DNA of 64,000 nt from an uncultured Tolumonas sp. (GCF_963678185.1 NZ_OY782757.1:2059501-2123500); one strand, 5' to 3'. Shown: positions 21,384 to 30,137, counted from the first letter of the stretch. The notes: generated by a model from the letters alone, not told the origin. A program made the numbers and translations.

Positions 21384-22355
21384 ATGAAACGAATTACGAC
21401 ACTTGCGCTCTCATGCCTACTGGCCGGACACGCCTTCGCAGCCACATTACGTCCGGAAGATAATGCACGCTTGGAAACCCTGAGCCACGAACTTAATGTT
21501 CCGATGTCTGAGCTGTCACAAGCCGTCGCACAAGCCGACTATCGCCAAGCCGTGCTGGATGCCTTTACTAAAACCGCCGAAAGCAAACCTTGGTATGAAT
21601 ACCAAGCCTTGTTTCTGACGGATAAACGCGTAACGCAAGGGGTTGATTTCTGGCACGCACATGCGGCAGATCTGGCGCGTGCGGAACGTATTTATCATGT
21701 TCCCGCTAGCGTAATTGTCGCCATCATTGGTGTCGAAACCTTTTATGGCACCAATATGGGTAAACATCCGATCCTCGATTCCCTGTTTACGCTGGCGTTT
21801 TATCACCCTACCCGCACTCCGTTTTTCAGTAAAGAGTTTGCCAACTTCGTAAAACTGGGCAATGCACAGGGTTGGGATCTGAAAACCCGCTTAGGCTCAT
21901 ATGCCGGTGCCATGGGCATGGGCCAATTTATGCCTTCCAGCTACTTAAGTTATGCGGTTGATTTTGACGGTGATGGTCATATCGATTTATTCACAAACCC
22001 GGCAGATGCGATTGGCAGTGTCGCGAACTATTTCCATCAGCATGGCTGGAGTATGGGTGAACCCGTGGTCGCCGCTGCGCAAGTGACGAAACCCTCAGCA
22101 CTCAGTTATGTGCAAGAGCGTGTGGAGCTAAAACAGCAATGGGGACAATTAAAACAGGCCGGTATTAACACCACTGCACCGTTATCCTCAACGACACCGG
22201 TCAGCCTGATCCAATTGGCCCAGCCGAGTTATTCTGAATATTGGATCGCACGCCAAAATTTTTATGTTATCACCCGCTATAATAAGAGTCCGTTGTACGC
22301 CATGGTGGTTCATAACTTGAGTCAGCTGCTTGCGAAACAATATTATGGTCATTAA
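21384..22355 (+). CDS. mltB: Membrane-bound lytic murein transglycosylase B
   Basis: 323 residues from the ATG at 21384, which follows an AGGAACC ribosome binding site and opens a signal peptide (MKRITTLALSCLLAGHAFA). Family patterns are IVAIIGVETFYGTNMGKHPILDSLFTLAF (with the catalytic Glu in GVETFYG), GSYAGAMGMGQFMPSSY and DFDGDGHIDLFTNPADAIGSVANYF. There is no lipobox, so this copy is probably periplasmic rather than a lipoprotein as in E. coli MltB. It cleaves glycan strands to 1,6-anhydro ends. It sits inside the mrd-rlpA cluster, unlike in E. coli. Confidence 0.94.
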   Translation: MKRITTLALSCLLAGHAFAATLRPEDNARLETLSHELNVPMSELSQAVAQADYRQAVLDAFTKTAESKPWYEYQALFLTDKRVTQGVDFWHAHAADLARAERIYHVPASVIVAIIGVETFYGTNMGKHPILDSLFTLAFYHPTRTPFFSKEFANFVKLGNAQGWDLKTRLGSYAGAMGMGQFMPSSYLSYAVDFDGDGHIDLFTNPADAIGSVANYFHQHGWSMGEPVVAAAQVTKPSALSYVQERVELKQQWGQLKQAGINTTAPLSSTTPVSLIQLAQPSYSEYWIARQNFYVITRYNKSPLYAMVVHNLSQLLAKQYYGH

Positions 22356-23115
22356 ACCGTATCCTTTTTTTTGCTTTCTCCTACCGTTATTTCTGCTGAT
22401 TGCTTGTAGCAGTCAGCAATCGGAGACTGTCTCGCCGACAGTACAACCGACTAAACCACTCATTGACGTAAATGGTGCCATACCGCGATTTGAACCACCC
22501 AGCCGGATCGGTAATAAAGATTATGAGGTGTATGGCCAACCGTATAAGGTATGGAACGGCATCGATCACTACGCCACCCAAGGCACAGCCTCTTGGTACG
22601 GCCCAGGATTTCACGGTAAATACACTTCCAATGGTGAATTGTATAATCAGGAAGATATTTCTGCGGCCCATAAAAATTTACCGTTACCCAGTTATCTGCG
22701 GGTTACCAACCTCGATAATGGCCGTCGGCTGATTGTACGCGTCAATGATCGCGGGCCATTTCATGGTGATCGGATCCTTGATTTATCCCATGGCGCTGCA
22801 TCGCGGTTAGGGATCATCGGTTCCGGAACAGCCAAGGTGCAGGTTGAATTGCTCCAACCGCCACGACCGGCAAATGCCGAACAACTGATCGCACAACATG
22901 AATCACGGACCATTCAGTTGTTAGCCACCAACGATGTGCGCAAAGCGAAACAAGTTGCCAGCGACGTAGAACGTCGTTATGGCGTCCCCTCCAGAGTCGT
23001 GGCAATGAATCAGATGTATAAACTACATCTGGGGCCACTGGAGAAACCGCAGGCGGAACGACTATTATCTAAGTTAAAGGGATCCGGTTTCGGCGGCGCC
23101 TTCTTTCTCAACTGA
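22345..23115 (+). CDS. rlpA: Septal-ring lytic transglycosylase RlpA, with SPOR domain
   Basis: 256 residues from the ATG at 22345, which overlaps mltB by 11 bases. A lipoprotein signal ends in LLIAC. The double-psi beta-barrel domain shows TASWYGPGFHGKYTSNGE, AAHKNLPLPSYLRVTNL and VRVNDRGPFHGDRILDLSHGAA, including the His and Asp residues used in catalysis by Pseudomonas RlpA. A C-terminal SPOR domain (about 190-256) should bind denuded glycan at the septum. It is the first of two adjacent rlpA-type genes. Confidence 0.94.
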   Translation: MVIKPYPFFCFLLPLFLLIACSSQQSETVSPTVQPTKPLIDVNGAIPRFEPPSRIGNKDYEVYGQPYKVWNGIDHYATQGTASWYGPGFHGKYTSNGELYNQEDISAAHKNLPLPSYLRVTNLDNGRRLIVRVNDRGPFHGDRILDLSHGAASRLGIIGSGTAKVQVELLQPPRPANAEQLIAQHESRTIQLLATNDVRKAKQVASDVERRYGVPSRVVAMNQMYKLHLGPLEKPQAERLLSKLKGSGFGGAFFLN

Positions 23116-23145
23116 CCGAATATGGCTAACTAAGCAAGGATGAAC

Positions 23146-23808
23146 ATGCGGGTTTCAATTCAACAAACAACTTTCTCTCGTTACAGCCGGGTAGTGTTGC
23201 TGACACTGCTTTTTTCGGCCTGTACGTCACAGGAAGTCGTCAGTTACCGCATTCGTCCAACAACGACGACAGTCCACACGGAAAATTTATCGAATAGTTC
23301 CGGATTCCAATTCAAAGTGTACGCGGGCCCCATCGTCACTGACGATGAATATGCACGCATGACACCGCGTCAACGGCGTAAAGCCGGGTTGTTGTCACCG
23401 GTGTATGAAGCACCAAGTTTTACCGGCAATGATGGTTATCAGATCGACGGCAAATATTATCCGATCTGGAAAGATATTAAGGAATATACCGCCGAAGGGT
23501 TGGCGTCTTGGTATGGCCCTGGTTTTCATGGCCGTTTAACCGCCAATGGTGAGGTGTATGACCAATATGCCATATCTGCAGCGCATAAGAGTCTGCCTCT
23601 GCCTTGTTATATTCATGTCACGAATCTGGAAAATGGTCGCACGCTGGTTGTACGCGTCAATGATCGCGGACCATTCATTGATGACCGAATGCTGGATCTT
23701 TCTTACGGTGCGGCCGCACGTTTAGGGATCGTAGAACATGGCGTGGTGCGGGTAAAAGTGGAACTGATCAATCCGCACTCACCGTTACTTCTTTCTTCGC
23801 GAAACTAA
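23146..23808 (+). CDS. Second RlpA-like lipoprotein, lacking a SPOR domain
   Basis: About 220 residues; the ATG at 23146 is preferred over the one at 23140 because AAGGA lies 5 bases before it. A lipobox LLFSAC follows the signal. The double-psi beta-barrel is well kept (LASWYGPGFHGRLTANGEVYD, AAHKSLPLPCYIHVTNLENGR, VRVNDRGPFIDDRMLDLSYGAAARLG). The protein ends soon after, so the SPOR domain is missing. An insert before the barrel (EYARMTPRQRRKAGLL) is not in the first copy. It looks like a diverged tandem duplicate, possibly acting away from the septum. Confidence 0.9.
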   Translation: MRVSIQQTTFSRYSRVVLLTLLFSACTSQEVVSYRIRPTTTTVHTENLSNSSGFQFKVYAGPIVTDDEYARMTPRQRRKAGLLSPVYEAPSFTGNDGYQIDGKYYPIWKDIKEYTAEGLASWYGPGFHGRLTANGEVYDQYAISAAHKSLPLPCYIHVTNLENGRTLVVRVNDRGPFIDDRMLDLSYGAAARLGIVEHGVVRVKVELINPHSPLLLSSRN

Positions 23809-23911
23809 AGTCAGCGGGCAAAAAAGCACCTTTTTGCTATTTAGCCCACAGTTTTGACTACTCCTGATGTCTGGTTTTGGTATAGTAAGCGCCGATTTAA
23901 AACTGGCCATG

Positions 23912-23930
23912 CCTGCTCACGCTGAGCAGG
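23912..23930 (+). other. Stem-loop in the dacA 5' leader
   Basis: CCTGCTCA/TGAGCAGG form a perfect 8-bp stem with a 3-base CGC loop, ending 23 bases before the dacA ATG. It has no T-run, so it is more likely an mRNA leader structure than a terminator. Confidence 0.5.
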
Positions 23931-23953
23931 CGACCCCCGGATAGATAAGGATC

Positions 23954-25207
23954 ATGACGTTGAAACTGGCGAAAATTGTTCTGCTGACAGCCGCATTCAG
24001 TATCAGTGCTGCCACATTTGCAGAAACTGCAACCCCTACTCCGACCCCAACCCCAATGCCTGATCCGAAGCCGACGCTAGATCCGAAGCCAATGCCTGCT
24101 CCGGCGCCAGTCGCTTTACCAAGCCCGCCACAAATCGCAGCAAAAGCTTACTTGCTGATGGATTATAACAGCGGCCAGATCCTGATCGGTGAAAATGCCG
24201 AAGAACGTCTGCCACCTGCCAGCCTGACCAAAATGATGACCTCATACGTGATCGGTCAAGAGCTGAAATCAGGTCGCATCAAACCAACTGATATGGTGAC
24301 TATAAGCCAAAACGCTTGGGCCAAAAACTACGATGATTCCTCTAAAATGTTCATCGAAGTGGGTAAACAAGTCAGCGTTGATAACCTGAATAAAGGCATC
24401 ATCATTCAATCAGGTAATGATGCTTGTATCGCGATGGCAGAGCACATTGCCGGTTCTGAAGATTCATTTGCCAGCCTGATGAACCAATGGGCCGCCAAAC
24501 TGAACATGAAAGACACCCATTTCGTCAACGCACATGGTCTGTATAACGTGGATCACTACTCCACTGCACACGACATGGCACGACTGGGTCAGGCTTTGAT
24601 CCGCGATTTGCCGAACGAATATGCGGTTTACTCACAAAAAGATTTCACCTTCAACGGCATTACCCAGCATAACCGTAACCGTCTGCTGTGGGATAAAACC
24701 CTGGTGGTTGACGGTATCAAAACCGGTCACGTCAGCGAAGTGGGCTATAACTTAGTGGCATCTGCCACTGGCCCGGAAGGGATGCGTCTGATCTCTGTCA
24801 TCATCGGTGCTGGCAGTGAACAGCAACGTGCAGAAGAGAGCAAAAAGCTGCTGACCTACGGCTTCCGTTTCTATCAAAACATGCAACCGTACAAACAAGG
24901 CGCGGAACTGGCTAAACAACGTATTTGGATGGGTGATAAGAGCGAAATCCGTTTGGGTACCGATCGTGATATCAACCTGTTAGCCCCGCGTGGTGCAGCC
25001 ACTAAGCTGAAAGCAGACTTCCAGCTGAATCGTGAACTGCATGCACCAATCAAACAAGGTGAAACCGTTGGCACTATTTTCCTGCGCATTGACGGTAAAG
25101 ATGTGGCACAGTATCCATTAGTAGCACTGGATACCGTGGATCAAGGCGGTATTTTCAGTCGCCTGTGGGATTATCTGGTACTGCTGTTCCAGCAATTATT
25201 TGGCTGA
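23954..25207 (+). CDS. dacA: D-alanyl-D-alanine carboxypeptidase, PBP5/PBP6 type
   Basis: 417 residues. A signal peptide is followed by an unusual Pro/Thr/Ala-rich linker (residues about 25-55, repeated TP and DPKP units). The peptidase S11 domain has SLTKMM (Ser about 90), SGND (about 153) and KTGHVSE (about 255). A PBP5-type C-terminal beta domain and a terminal amphipathic helix (FSRLWDYLVLLFQQLFG) anchor it to the inner membrane. It trims the terminal D-Ala from stem peptides. Placement between rlpA and ybeD-lipB matches E. coli dacA. Confidence 0.95.
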   Translation: MTLKLAKIVLLTAAFSISAATFAETATPTPTPTPMPDPKPTLDPKPMPAPAPVALPSPPQIAAKAYLLMDYNSGQILIGENAEERLPPASLTKMMTSYVIGQELKSGRIKPTDMVTISQNAWAKNYDDSSKMFIEVGKQVSVDNLNKGIIIQSGNDACIAMAEHIAGSEDSFASLMNQWAAKLNMKDTHFVNAHGLYNVDHYSTAHDMARLGQALIRDLPNEYAVYSQKDFTFNGITQHNRNRLLWDKTLVVDGIKTGHVSEVGYNLVASATGPEGMRLISVIIGAGSEQQRAEESKKLLTYGFRFYQNMQPYKQGAELAKQRIWMGDKSEIRLGTDRDINLLAPRGAATKLKADFQLNRELHAPIKQGETVGTIFLRIDGKDVAQYPLVALDTVDQGGIFSRLWDYLVLLFQQLFG

Positions 25208-25244
25208 TAGTTGGTGGCTGATAGGTAGATAAGAGAGTATCCCT

Positions 25245-25272
25245 GAAGGCCCGTTTAACGGGCCTTCCTCGT
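25245..25272 (+). terminator. Probable terminator after dacA
   Basis: A perfect 9-bp stem GAAGGCCCG/CGGGCCTTC with a 5-base loop, followed by CTCGTTTT. The T-run is short, so termination may be partial and allow read-through to ybeD. Confidence 0.65.
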
Positions 25273-25301
25273 TTTAACTCATAAGCTTGAGGTATAGGAA
25301 T

Positions 25302-25571
25302 ATGGGCCTGAATACAAAATTTGATGAACTGCTGGATTTCCCCTGCCCGTTCCCATTTAAAGTCTTGGGTGTGGCAGATGATGCGCTGGTCGAGCAAGTG
25401 GTTGCTGTATTGCAACAGCATGCACCGGGCGATTACACCCCCACTACCAAACCCAGCAGTAAAGGTAATTACCTTTCTGTCACCGTGACCGTCACAGCAC
25501 AAAACAAAGAACACCTGGAAACCATGTACTCCGCCTTAGGGCAGATTGAACTGGTTCGCGTCGTTCTCTAA
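25302..25571 (+). CDS. ybeD: YbeD family protein (DUF493)
   Basis: 89 residues from the ATG at 25302, which has AGGAAT upstream; an in-frame TTG at 25287 is not needed. [27 protein letters not shown]-like [27 protein letters not shown] and the VRVVL ending are typical. E. coli YbeD has an ACT-like regulatory fold; its function is not established. It lies between dacA and lipB as in E. coli. Confidence 0.95.
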   Translation: MGLNTKFDELLDFPCPFPFKVLGVADDALVEQVVAVLQQHAPGDYTPTTKPSSKGNYLSVTVTVTAQNKEHLETMYSALGQIELVRVVL

Positions 25572-25583
25572 GCACACACAATC

Positions 25584-25710
25584 TAGACCCAAGTAATTGG
25601 CGTTGCCGCAAGGCGACAAGTGAACGAATCCCCATGAGCATAGAAATGCTATGTGATTGGGGTGAGTGAACGCCGTCAACGCCGCGGCAACTTCAAGTAC
25701 GCAGGGTATA
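25584..25710 (+). repeat. ERIC (IRU) intergenic repeat, 127 bp
   Basis: The element spans exactly 127 bases from TAGACCC to GGGTATA. The inner part contains AAGTGAACGAATCCCC and, after a short centre, GTGATTGGGGTGAGTGAACG. These are the conserved arms of enterobacterial repetitive intergenic consensus sequences. The whole is an imperfect palindrome. It lies between ybeD and lipB, ending 65 bases before the lipB start, and would be transcribed as part of the lipB leader. Confidence 0.88.
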
Positions 25711-25775
25711 AGTCGCTGGTATTTGCCAGCGACCTCATTATAATTAAGCAAAATTGCAACAACGCGGAAACAATT

Positions 25776-26453
25776 TTGCAGCATTCATCTCTGATTGTCC
25801 GGCAGTTAGGCACTCAGCCCTACGAAACAATCTGGCATGCCATGCAGACCTTCACCAATCAACGGACACCTGAGACCGCTGATGAGATCTGGCTGGTCGA
25901 ACATCCGCCGATTTATACCCAAGGTCAGGCCGGTAAACCCGAACACCTGCTGCACGCTACATCCATTCCTATTGTACAAAGTGATCGTGGTGGCCAAGTC
26001 ACTTACCATGGTCCCGGCCAATTGGTATTTTACCCGCTGCTGGATGTGCGTCGTCTTGGTCTCGGTGTGCGCGAGCTGGTAACCGCACTCGAACAATCCG
26101 TGATCCGCTTGTTAGCCAATTATGGTATTAACGCGCTCGCCCGCAGCGATGCACCGGGTGTGTATGTCGATAATGCCAAGATAGCCTCTTTAGGTTTACG
26201 CATTCGCCATGGCCGTTCTTTTCATGGTCTGGCACTTAACGTGGCGATGGATTTAACGCCATTTCAGCACATTAACCCGTGCGGCTATGCCGGTCTGGCA
26301 ATGACGCAGTGCAGTAGTCTGGGTGGCCCCGCTAGCGTGGCCGAAGCAGCAGAGGGTTTGCTGCACATCTTTACCCAGCAAATAGGGATCACTCAGTGGC
26401 AAGATGGCGACGCGATCGTACCTGCCCCCGCTTGCGAGGAAACTCATGACTAA
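25776..26453 (+). CDS. lipB: Octanoyl-[acyl-carrier-protein]:protein octanoyltransferase LipB
   Basis: 225 residues from a TTG at 25776, chosen because GCGGA lies about 9 bases upstream and the product then starts just before the conserved [19 protein letters not shown] longer frame opens at 25653 but runs through the ERIC repeat and adds unconserved residues. Catalytic region patterns are [53 protein letters not shown] and [13 protein letters not shown], with the active Cys in NPCG. It moves octanoate from ACP to lipoyl domains for LipA to sulphurate. Confidence 0.93.
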   Translation: MQHSSLIVRQLGTQPYETIWHAMQTFTNQRTPETADEIWLVEHPPIYTQGQAGKPEHLLHATSIPIVQSDRGGQVTYHGPGQLVFYPLLDVRRLGLGVRELVTALEQSVIRLLANYGINALARSDAPGVYVDNAKIASLGLRIRHGRSFHGLALNVAMDLTPFQHINPCGYAGLAMTQCSSLGGPASVAEAAEGLLHIFTQQIGITQWQDGDAIVPAPACEETHD

Positions 26454-27411
26454 ACCAATAACTGTTCAGCCCGGTGTGCAATTGCGCGATGCCGATAAAA
26501 TGGCATTGATCCCGGTAAAATTTTTGCCGGAACAGGAAGGCGAACAGCTGAAAAAACCGGACTGGATGCGGATCCGCTTACCCAAGACGGATGAGAAGAT
26601 TCAGCATGTCAAAAACATCATGCGGAAAAACAATCTGCATTCGGTATGTGAAGAAGCTTCCTGCCCGAATCTGTCGGAATGTTTTAATCACGGCACCGCG
26701 ACCTTTATGATTTTAGGTGCGATCTGTACCCGTCGTTGCCCGTTCTGCGATGTGGCGCATGGTAAACCGCTGGCACCTGACGTTGATGAACCAGCTAAAT
26801 TGGCGAATACCATTCGCGAAATGGCACTGAAATATGTGGTGATCACCTCGGTGGATCGTGACGATCTGCGTGATGGTGGTGCACAACATTTCGCGGATTG
26901 TATTCAGGAGATCCGCAAAGCATCACCGAATACCCGCATTGAGACGCTGACGCCTGACTTCCGCGGTCGTATGGATAAAGCACTGGATGTGTTCCGTGAA
27001 ACACCACCGGATGTGTTTAACCACAATCTGGAAACTGCGCCACGCCTATACAGCATGGCGCGTCCGGGTGCTGATTATGCGTGGTCGCTAAAACTGCTGC
27101 AGAAGATGAAAGAGCTGCACCCCGATCTGCCAACCAAATCTGGCCTGATGATGGGGTTGGGTGAAACCAACGAAGAGATCGTGCAGGTATTAAAAGATCT
27201 GCGGGCGCACGGTGTCACCATGCTGACGCTGGGTCAGTATTTACAGCCGAGCCGTCATCACCTGCCAGTGAAACGTTATGTGCCGCCACATGAATTTGAT
27301 GGACTGAAACAGATCGCGTTGGATCTCGGGTTCACACATGCCGCGTGTGGTCCGTTTGTGCGCTCGTCCTACCACGCCGACCTGCAGGCCCAAGGCCAAG
27401 AAGTAAAATAG
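26446..27411 (+). CDS. lipA: Lipoyl synthase LipA (radical SAM)
   Basis: 321 residues from the ATG at 26446 with a GCGAGGA ribosome binding site; it overlaps lipB by 8 bases. The auxiliary 4Fe-4S motif [12 protein letters not shown] and the radical SAM motif CTRRCPFC (about residue 94) are both present, as is the C-terminal FVRSSYHAD. It inserts two sulphur atoms into the octanoyl group to make lipoate. E. coli LipA is also 321 residues. Confidence 0.98.
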   Translation: MTKPITVQPGVQLRDADKMALIPVKFLPEQEGEQLKKPDWMRIRLPKTDEKIQHVKNIMRKNNLHSVCEEASCPNLSECFNHGTATFMILGAICTRRCPFCDVAHGKPLAPDVDEPAKLANTIREMALKYVVITSVDRDDLRDGGAQHFADCIQEIRKASPNTRIETLTPDFRGRMDKALDVFRETPPDVFNHNLETAPRLYSMARPGADYAWSLKLLQKMKELHPDLPTKSGLMMGLGETNEEIVQVLKDLRAHGVTMLTLGQYLQPSRHHLPVKRYVPPHEFDGLKQIALDLGFTHAACGPFVRSSYHADLQAQGQEVK

Positions 27412-27417
27412 TTGACC

Positions 27418-27449
27418 GCAGTCAGTGTTGCCAAACGAACACTGACTGC
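27418..27449 (+). terminator. Stem-loop after lipA, possible weak terminator
   Basis: A perfect 12-bp inverted repeat GCAGTCAGTGTT/AACACTGACTGC with an 8-base loop starts 6 bases after the lipA stop. The following sequence is not clearly T-rich. Confidence 0.5.
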
Positions 27450-27487
27450 ACGCCCTTCTCGTGTATTTCCTTGCTTGATCCAGTATT

Positions 27488-28213
27488 ATGATGACGTTTC
27501 ACTCTTCAACTTGCAGGAATGTCATTGTTTTGTTGACCCGTTTTTTGCACGCTGTCACGACTATTTTTACCCCGCGAGTCCGTCAATTTTTGCGACGGGG
27601 TGTGATCACGCTGTCGGTGATATTATTTTTGCTGTTATGGCTGGCCAATCAGGTCATTAGCCAACAACGTCCTTACACCTACGATGACATAGAACAAGTT
27701 CCCTATAATCGCGTTGCCGTGGTGTTAGGTACCTCAAAATATTTAGCCAGCGGTGGCCTAAACCAATATTTTCAAAACCGGATCGACGCAACTGTCGCAC
27801 TCTATTTCAGCGGTAAAATCACTCAGGTCATTGTGTCGGGCGATAATGCCACGATGAGTTATAACGAACCGCGGGAAATGCGTCGCGAGCTATTAAAACG
27901 CGGTATTCCTGCCCGCGCTATCTATAGTGATTACGCGGGTTTTCGCACTCTCGATTCTATTTTACGAGCACATGGTGTGTTTGGTCAGGCACGATTTACC
28001 GTAGTATCGCAACGCTTTCAAAACGAACGGGCGATTTTTCTGGCTCGTCATCACGACTTGGATGTCATTGGTTTTAACGCGAAAGATGTGGATGCTTACA
28101 CTGGGTTTAAAACCCGTGTTCGCGAAATATTTGCCCGCTTCTGGTGTTTGTTAGATGTCTATATCTGGGAGCGTCAGCCTCGCTTCATGGGCGAACAAAT
28201 TGCGGTGGAATAA
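27488..28213 (+). CDS. sanA: SanA/ElyC/YdcF family (DUF218) membrane protein
   Basis: 241 residues. One membrane helix (about 36-55) is followed by a DUF218 domain: RVAVVLGTSKYLASGGLNQYFQNRIDATVALYFSGK, IVSGDN..., NEPREMRRELLKRGIPARAIYSDYAGFRTLDSI and VVSQRFQNERAIFLARHH. These match SanA, which in E. coli helps keep out vancomycin at high temperature and affects envelope integrity. The N terminus may be shorter than drawn, since the first 30 residues look poorly conserved. Confidence 0.88.
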   Translation: MMTFHSSTCRNVIVLLTRFLHAVTTIFTPRVRQFLRRGVITLSVILFLLLWLANQVISQQRPYTYDDIEQVPYNRVAVVLGTSKYLASGGLNQYFQNRIDATVALYFSGKITQVIVSGDNATMSYNEPREMRRELLKRGIPARAIYSDYAGFRTLDSILRAHGVFGQARFTVVSQRFQNERAIFLARHHDLDVIGFNAKDVDAYTGFKTRVREIFARFWCLLDVYIWERQPRFMGEQIAVE

Positions 28214-28271
28214 ATCGTAAAAACAGGGTATTTCTATGCGCCGCACTAAAGATGTATTTTGGATATAACAT

Positions 28272-29831
28272 ATGACACAGCCAACGCTTGATCACGCCTG
28301 GTTACAAATAGCGGTGGGGCTTTCCACGTCCATGCCCGGTGAATTGCAATTTCAGCGATTGGTACAAGCTATTTGTGATGTATTGCCGTGTGATGCTGTC
28401 TCCCTGATGCAATTAAACGAAGGGGAACTGGTTCCTGTCGCTGCAATGGGGTTGGCGCCAGAGCTGATTGGCCAACGTTTTTTACCTACCGAACATCCCC
28501 GTTTACAAGCCATCTTGCAGGAACGAGATCCGGTACGATTTCCGGCTGATGCGGAATTACCCGACCCCTTTGATGGCTGGTTAGCCATCGATCGCGAACG
28601 CACAGCCGACGTGCATTCCTGCATGGGCTGTAGTTTGTATGTCGATCGCCAACTGGTCGGCGTGTTAACACTGGATGCCTTGGCGCCAGGGCGGTTTGAT
28701 GACGTGGATGATATGACTGTTGCGGCATTTGCCGCACTCGCCGCCGCCACATTACGTAATGTGGCACTGATCCGGGCATTGGAACACAGCCGGGCACAGC
28801 AGCAAGAGCTGGCACAAGAGTTAGTCCGTGATGCCCGCCGTCGTGAAGGGGAACTCATAGGCAACAGTGCCCAAATGCGCAAATTACGTGATGAGGTTGA
28901 TATCGTCGCCAACACCGATCTGGCGGTGTTGATCACCGGCGAAACCGGCACTGGTAAAGAGTTAGTTGCCCGCACACTACACGCCCGCTCCCGTCGCAGC
29001 GAACAAGCGTTAGTGCATGTTAACTGTGCCGCCCTGCCAGAGCAGATCGCTGAAAGTGAATTATTTGGTCATGTCAAAGGGGCCTTCACCGGCGCGGTCA
29101 GCCACCGGGCTGGGAAATTTGAACTTGCGGATGGCGGTACCCTGTTTCTCGACGAAATTGGTGAGTTACCGCTGAGTTTACAAGCCAAATTATTACGCGC
29201 CTTGCAGCAAGGCGAGATCCAACGTGTCGGTGCGGATAAGTTATTACGGGTTAATGTACGCCTGATTGCGGCCACCAACCGCGATCTGGAGCAAGAAGTG
29301 GCTGAAGGCCGTTTCCGTAGTGACCTCTACCACCGGCTCAAAGTCTATCCGATTGCGGTGCCACCACTGCGTGCGCACAAAGCGGATCTGGATACCCTAA
29401 GCAGTTATTTTCTCGATCAGGCCAGAAGCCGTCTTGGATTACGGCAGATTGGTTTGCACCCGCAGGCATTACAAGCGATGCATGCGTATGACTGGCCGGG
29501 TAACGTGCGAGAAATGGAGCATTTATTGATGCGCGCCAGCCTGAAAGCGACACGCCACAAAGAAGGTCGACCACTCATTTTAGCCGAACATCTGGATCTG
29601 CCGATCCCAATGGCCTCGGTGGCTGAAACTATCTCTCAGCCTCAAAATGATCAAGCTACTCCCATTGATGCTCAGCTGGGTTTGCGGGATGCAGTCGATA
29701 ATTATCAGCAACAGTTGATCCAACAAGTGCTGGATTCTCACCAAGGTAATTGGTCAGCTACCGCACGCCAGCTCAAAGTTGATCGTGCTAATCTCAACCG
29801 ATTAGCACAACGTTTAGGTATAAAAATCTGA
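28272..29831 (+). CDS. norR: Nitric oxide-responsive sigma-54 activator NorR
   Basis: 519 residues. An N-terminal GAF domain keeps the NO-sensing iron site region seen in E. coli NorR: PVRFPADAELPDPFDG and the H-x-C in VHSCMG. A central AAA+ domain has Walker A GETGTGKE (about 223), the sigma-54 contact loop GAFTGA (about 272) and LDEIGELPLSLQAKLLRALQ. A C-terminal helix-turn-helix ends the protein (GNWSATARQLKVDRANLNRLAQRLG). NorR activates NO reductase genes from sigma-54 promoters. No norV, norW or hmp gene is adjacent, so its target lies outside the window. Confidence 0.93.
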   Translation: MTQPTLDHAWLQIAVGLSTSMPGELQFQRLVQAICDVLPCDAVSLMQLNEGELVPVAAMGLAPELIGQRFLPTEHPRLQAILQERDPVRFPADAELPDPFDGWLAIDRERTADVHSCMGCSLYVDRQLVGVLTLDALAPGRFDDVDDMTVAAFAALAAATLRNVALIRALEHSRAQQQELAQELVRDARRREGELIGNSAQMRKLRDEVDIVANTDLAVLITGETGTGKELVARTLHARSRRSEQALVHVNCAALPEQIAESELFGHVKGAFTGAVSHRAGKFELADGGTLFLDEIGELPLSLQAKLLRALQQGEIQRVGADKLLRVNVRLIAATNRDLEQEVAEGRFRSDLYHRLKVYPIAVPPLRAHKADLDTLSSYFLDQARSRLGLRQIGLHPQALQAMHAYDWPGNVREMEHLLMRASLKATRHKEGRPLILAEHLDLPIPMASVAETISQPQNDQATPIDAQLGLRDAVDNYQQQLIQQVLDSHQGNWSATARQLKVDRANLNRLAQRLGIKI

Positions 29832-30137
29832 TCTCATTCATGAAAATGAATGTAAATATAAACAAGCCTCATTTTGCTCCGACCACATGATTGGCGAATG
29901 ACGCTAGGGCTGTTACACTTAATTCAGATTAAATAAATGTAAAAGGCAAACTGTACCGAAAGGTCAGGACGCAAAGCTTCCGGTCTAACATCAATGTATA
30001 AGATTGATCACGATAGCGGAGTTGCCATCTATCCTTATATATACCCTTAGTTTGTATATATTTCGGCTCTCGCATTCGATAGAAGAGCCAAATGGCAATA
30101 TTTTGTGTGACTGTCCAGCGGTATGTTAATCCTCTGA
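29832..30137 (+). other. Leader region between norR and the GGDEF-EAL gene
   Basis: 306 bases without a gene. It holds the c-di-GMP riboswitch (29940-30030) and downstream hairpins. A small CATTCATGAAAATGAATG stem-loop just after norR could aid termination but has no T-run. The promoter for the riboswitch transcript should lie at about 29890-29935; no clean -35/-10 pair is obvious to me. Confidence 0.6.
29940..30030 (+). ncRNA. Cyclic di-GMP-I riboswitch (GEMM-I)
   Basis: The conserved core is clear: GGCAAAC, the GNRA-capped hairpin ACCGAAAGGT, GGACGCAAAGC with CTTCCGGTCTAA, and the closing GATAGCGGAGTTGCC. P1 pairs GGCAA (29945-29949) with TTGCC (30022-30026). These are the signature elements of class I c-di-GMP aptamers. 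It lies 111 bases upstream of a GGDEF-EAL gene. An AT-rich hairpin (ATATATAC 30037-30044 with GTATATAT 30054-30061, then TTTC) and a GGCTCT/AGAGCC stem (30065-30089) follow and may form the expression platform. Confidence 0.92.

Noticed and set aside
25653-25775. Longer N terminus for lipB
   Set aside because: The extra 41 codons run through the ERIC repeat and match nothing in the family.
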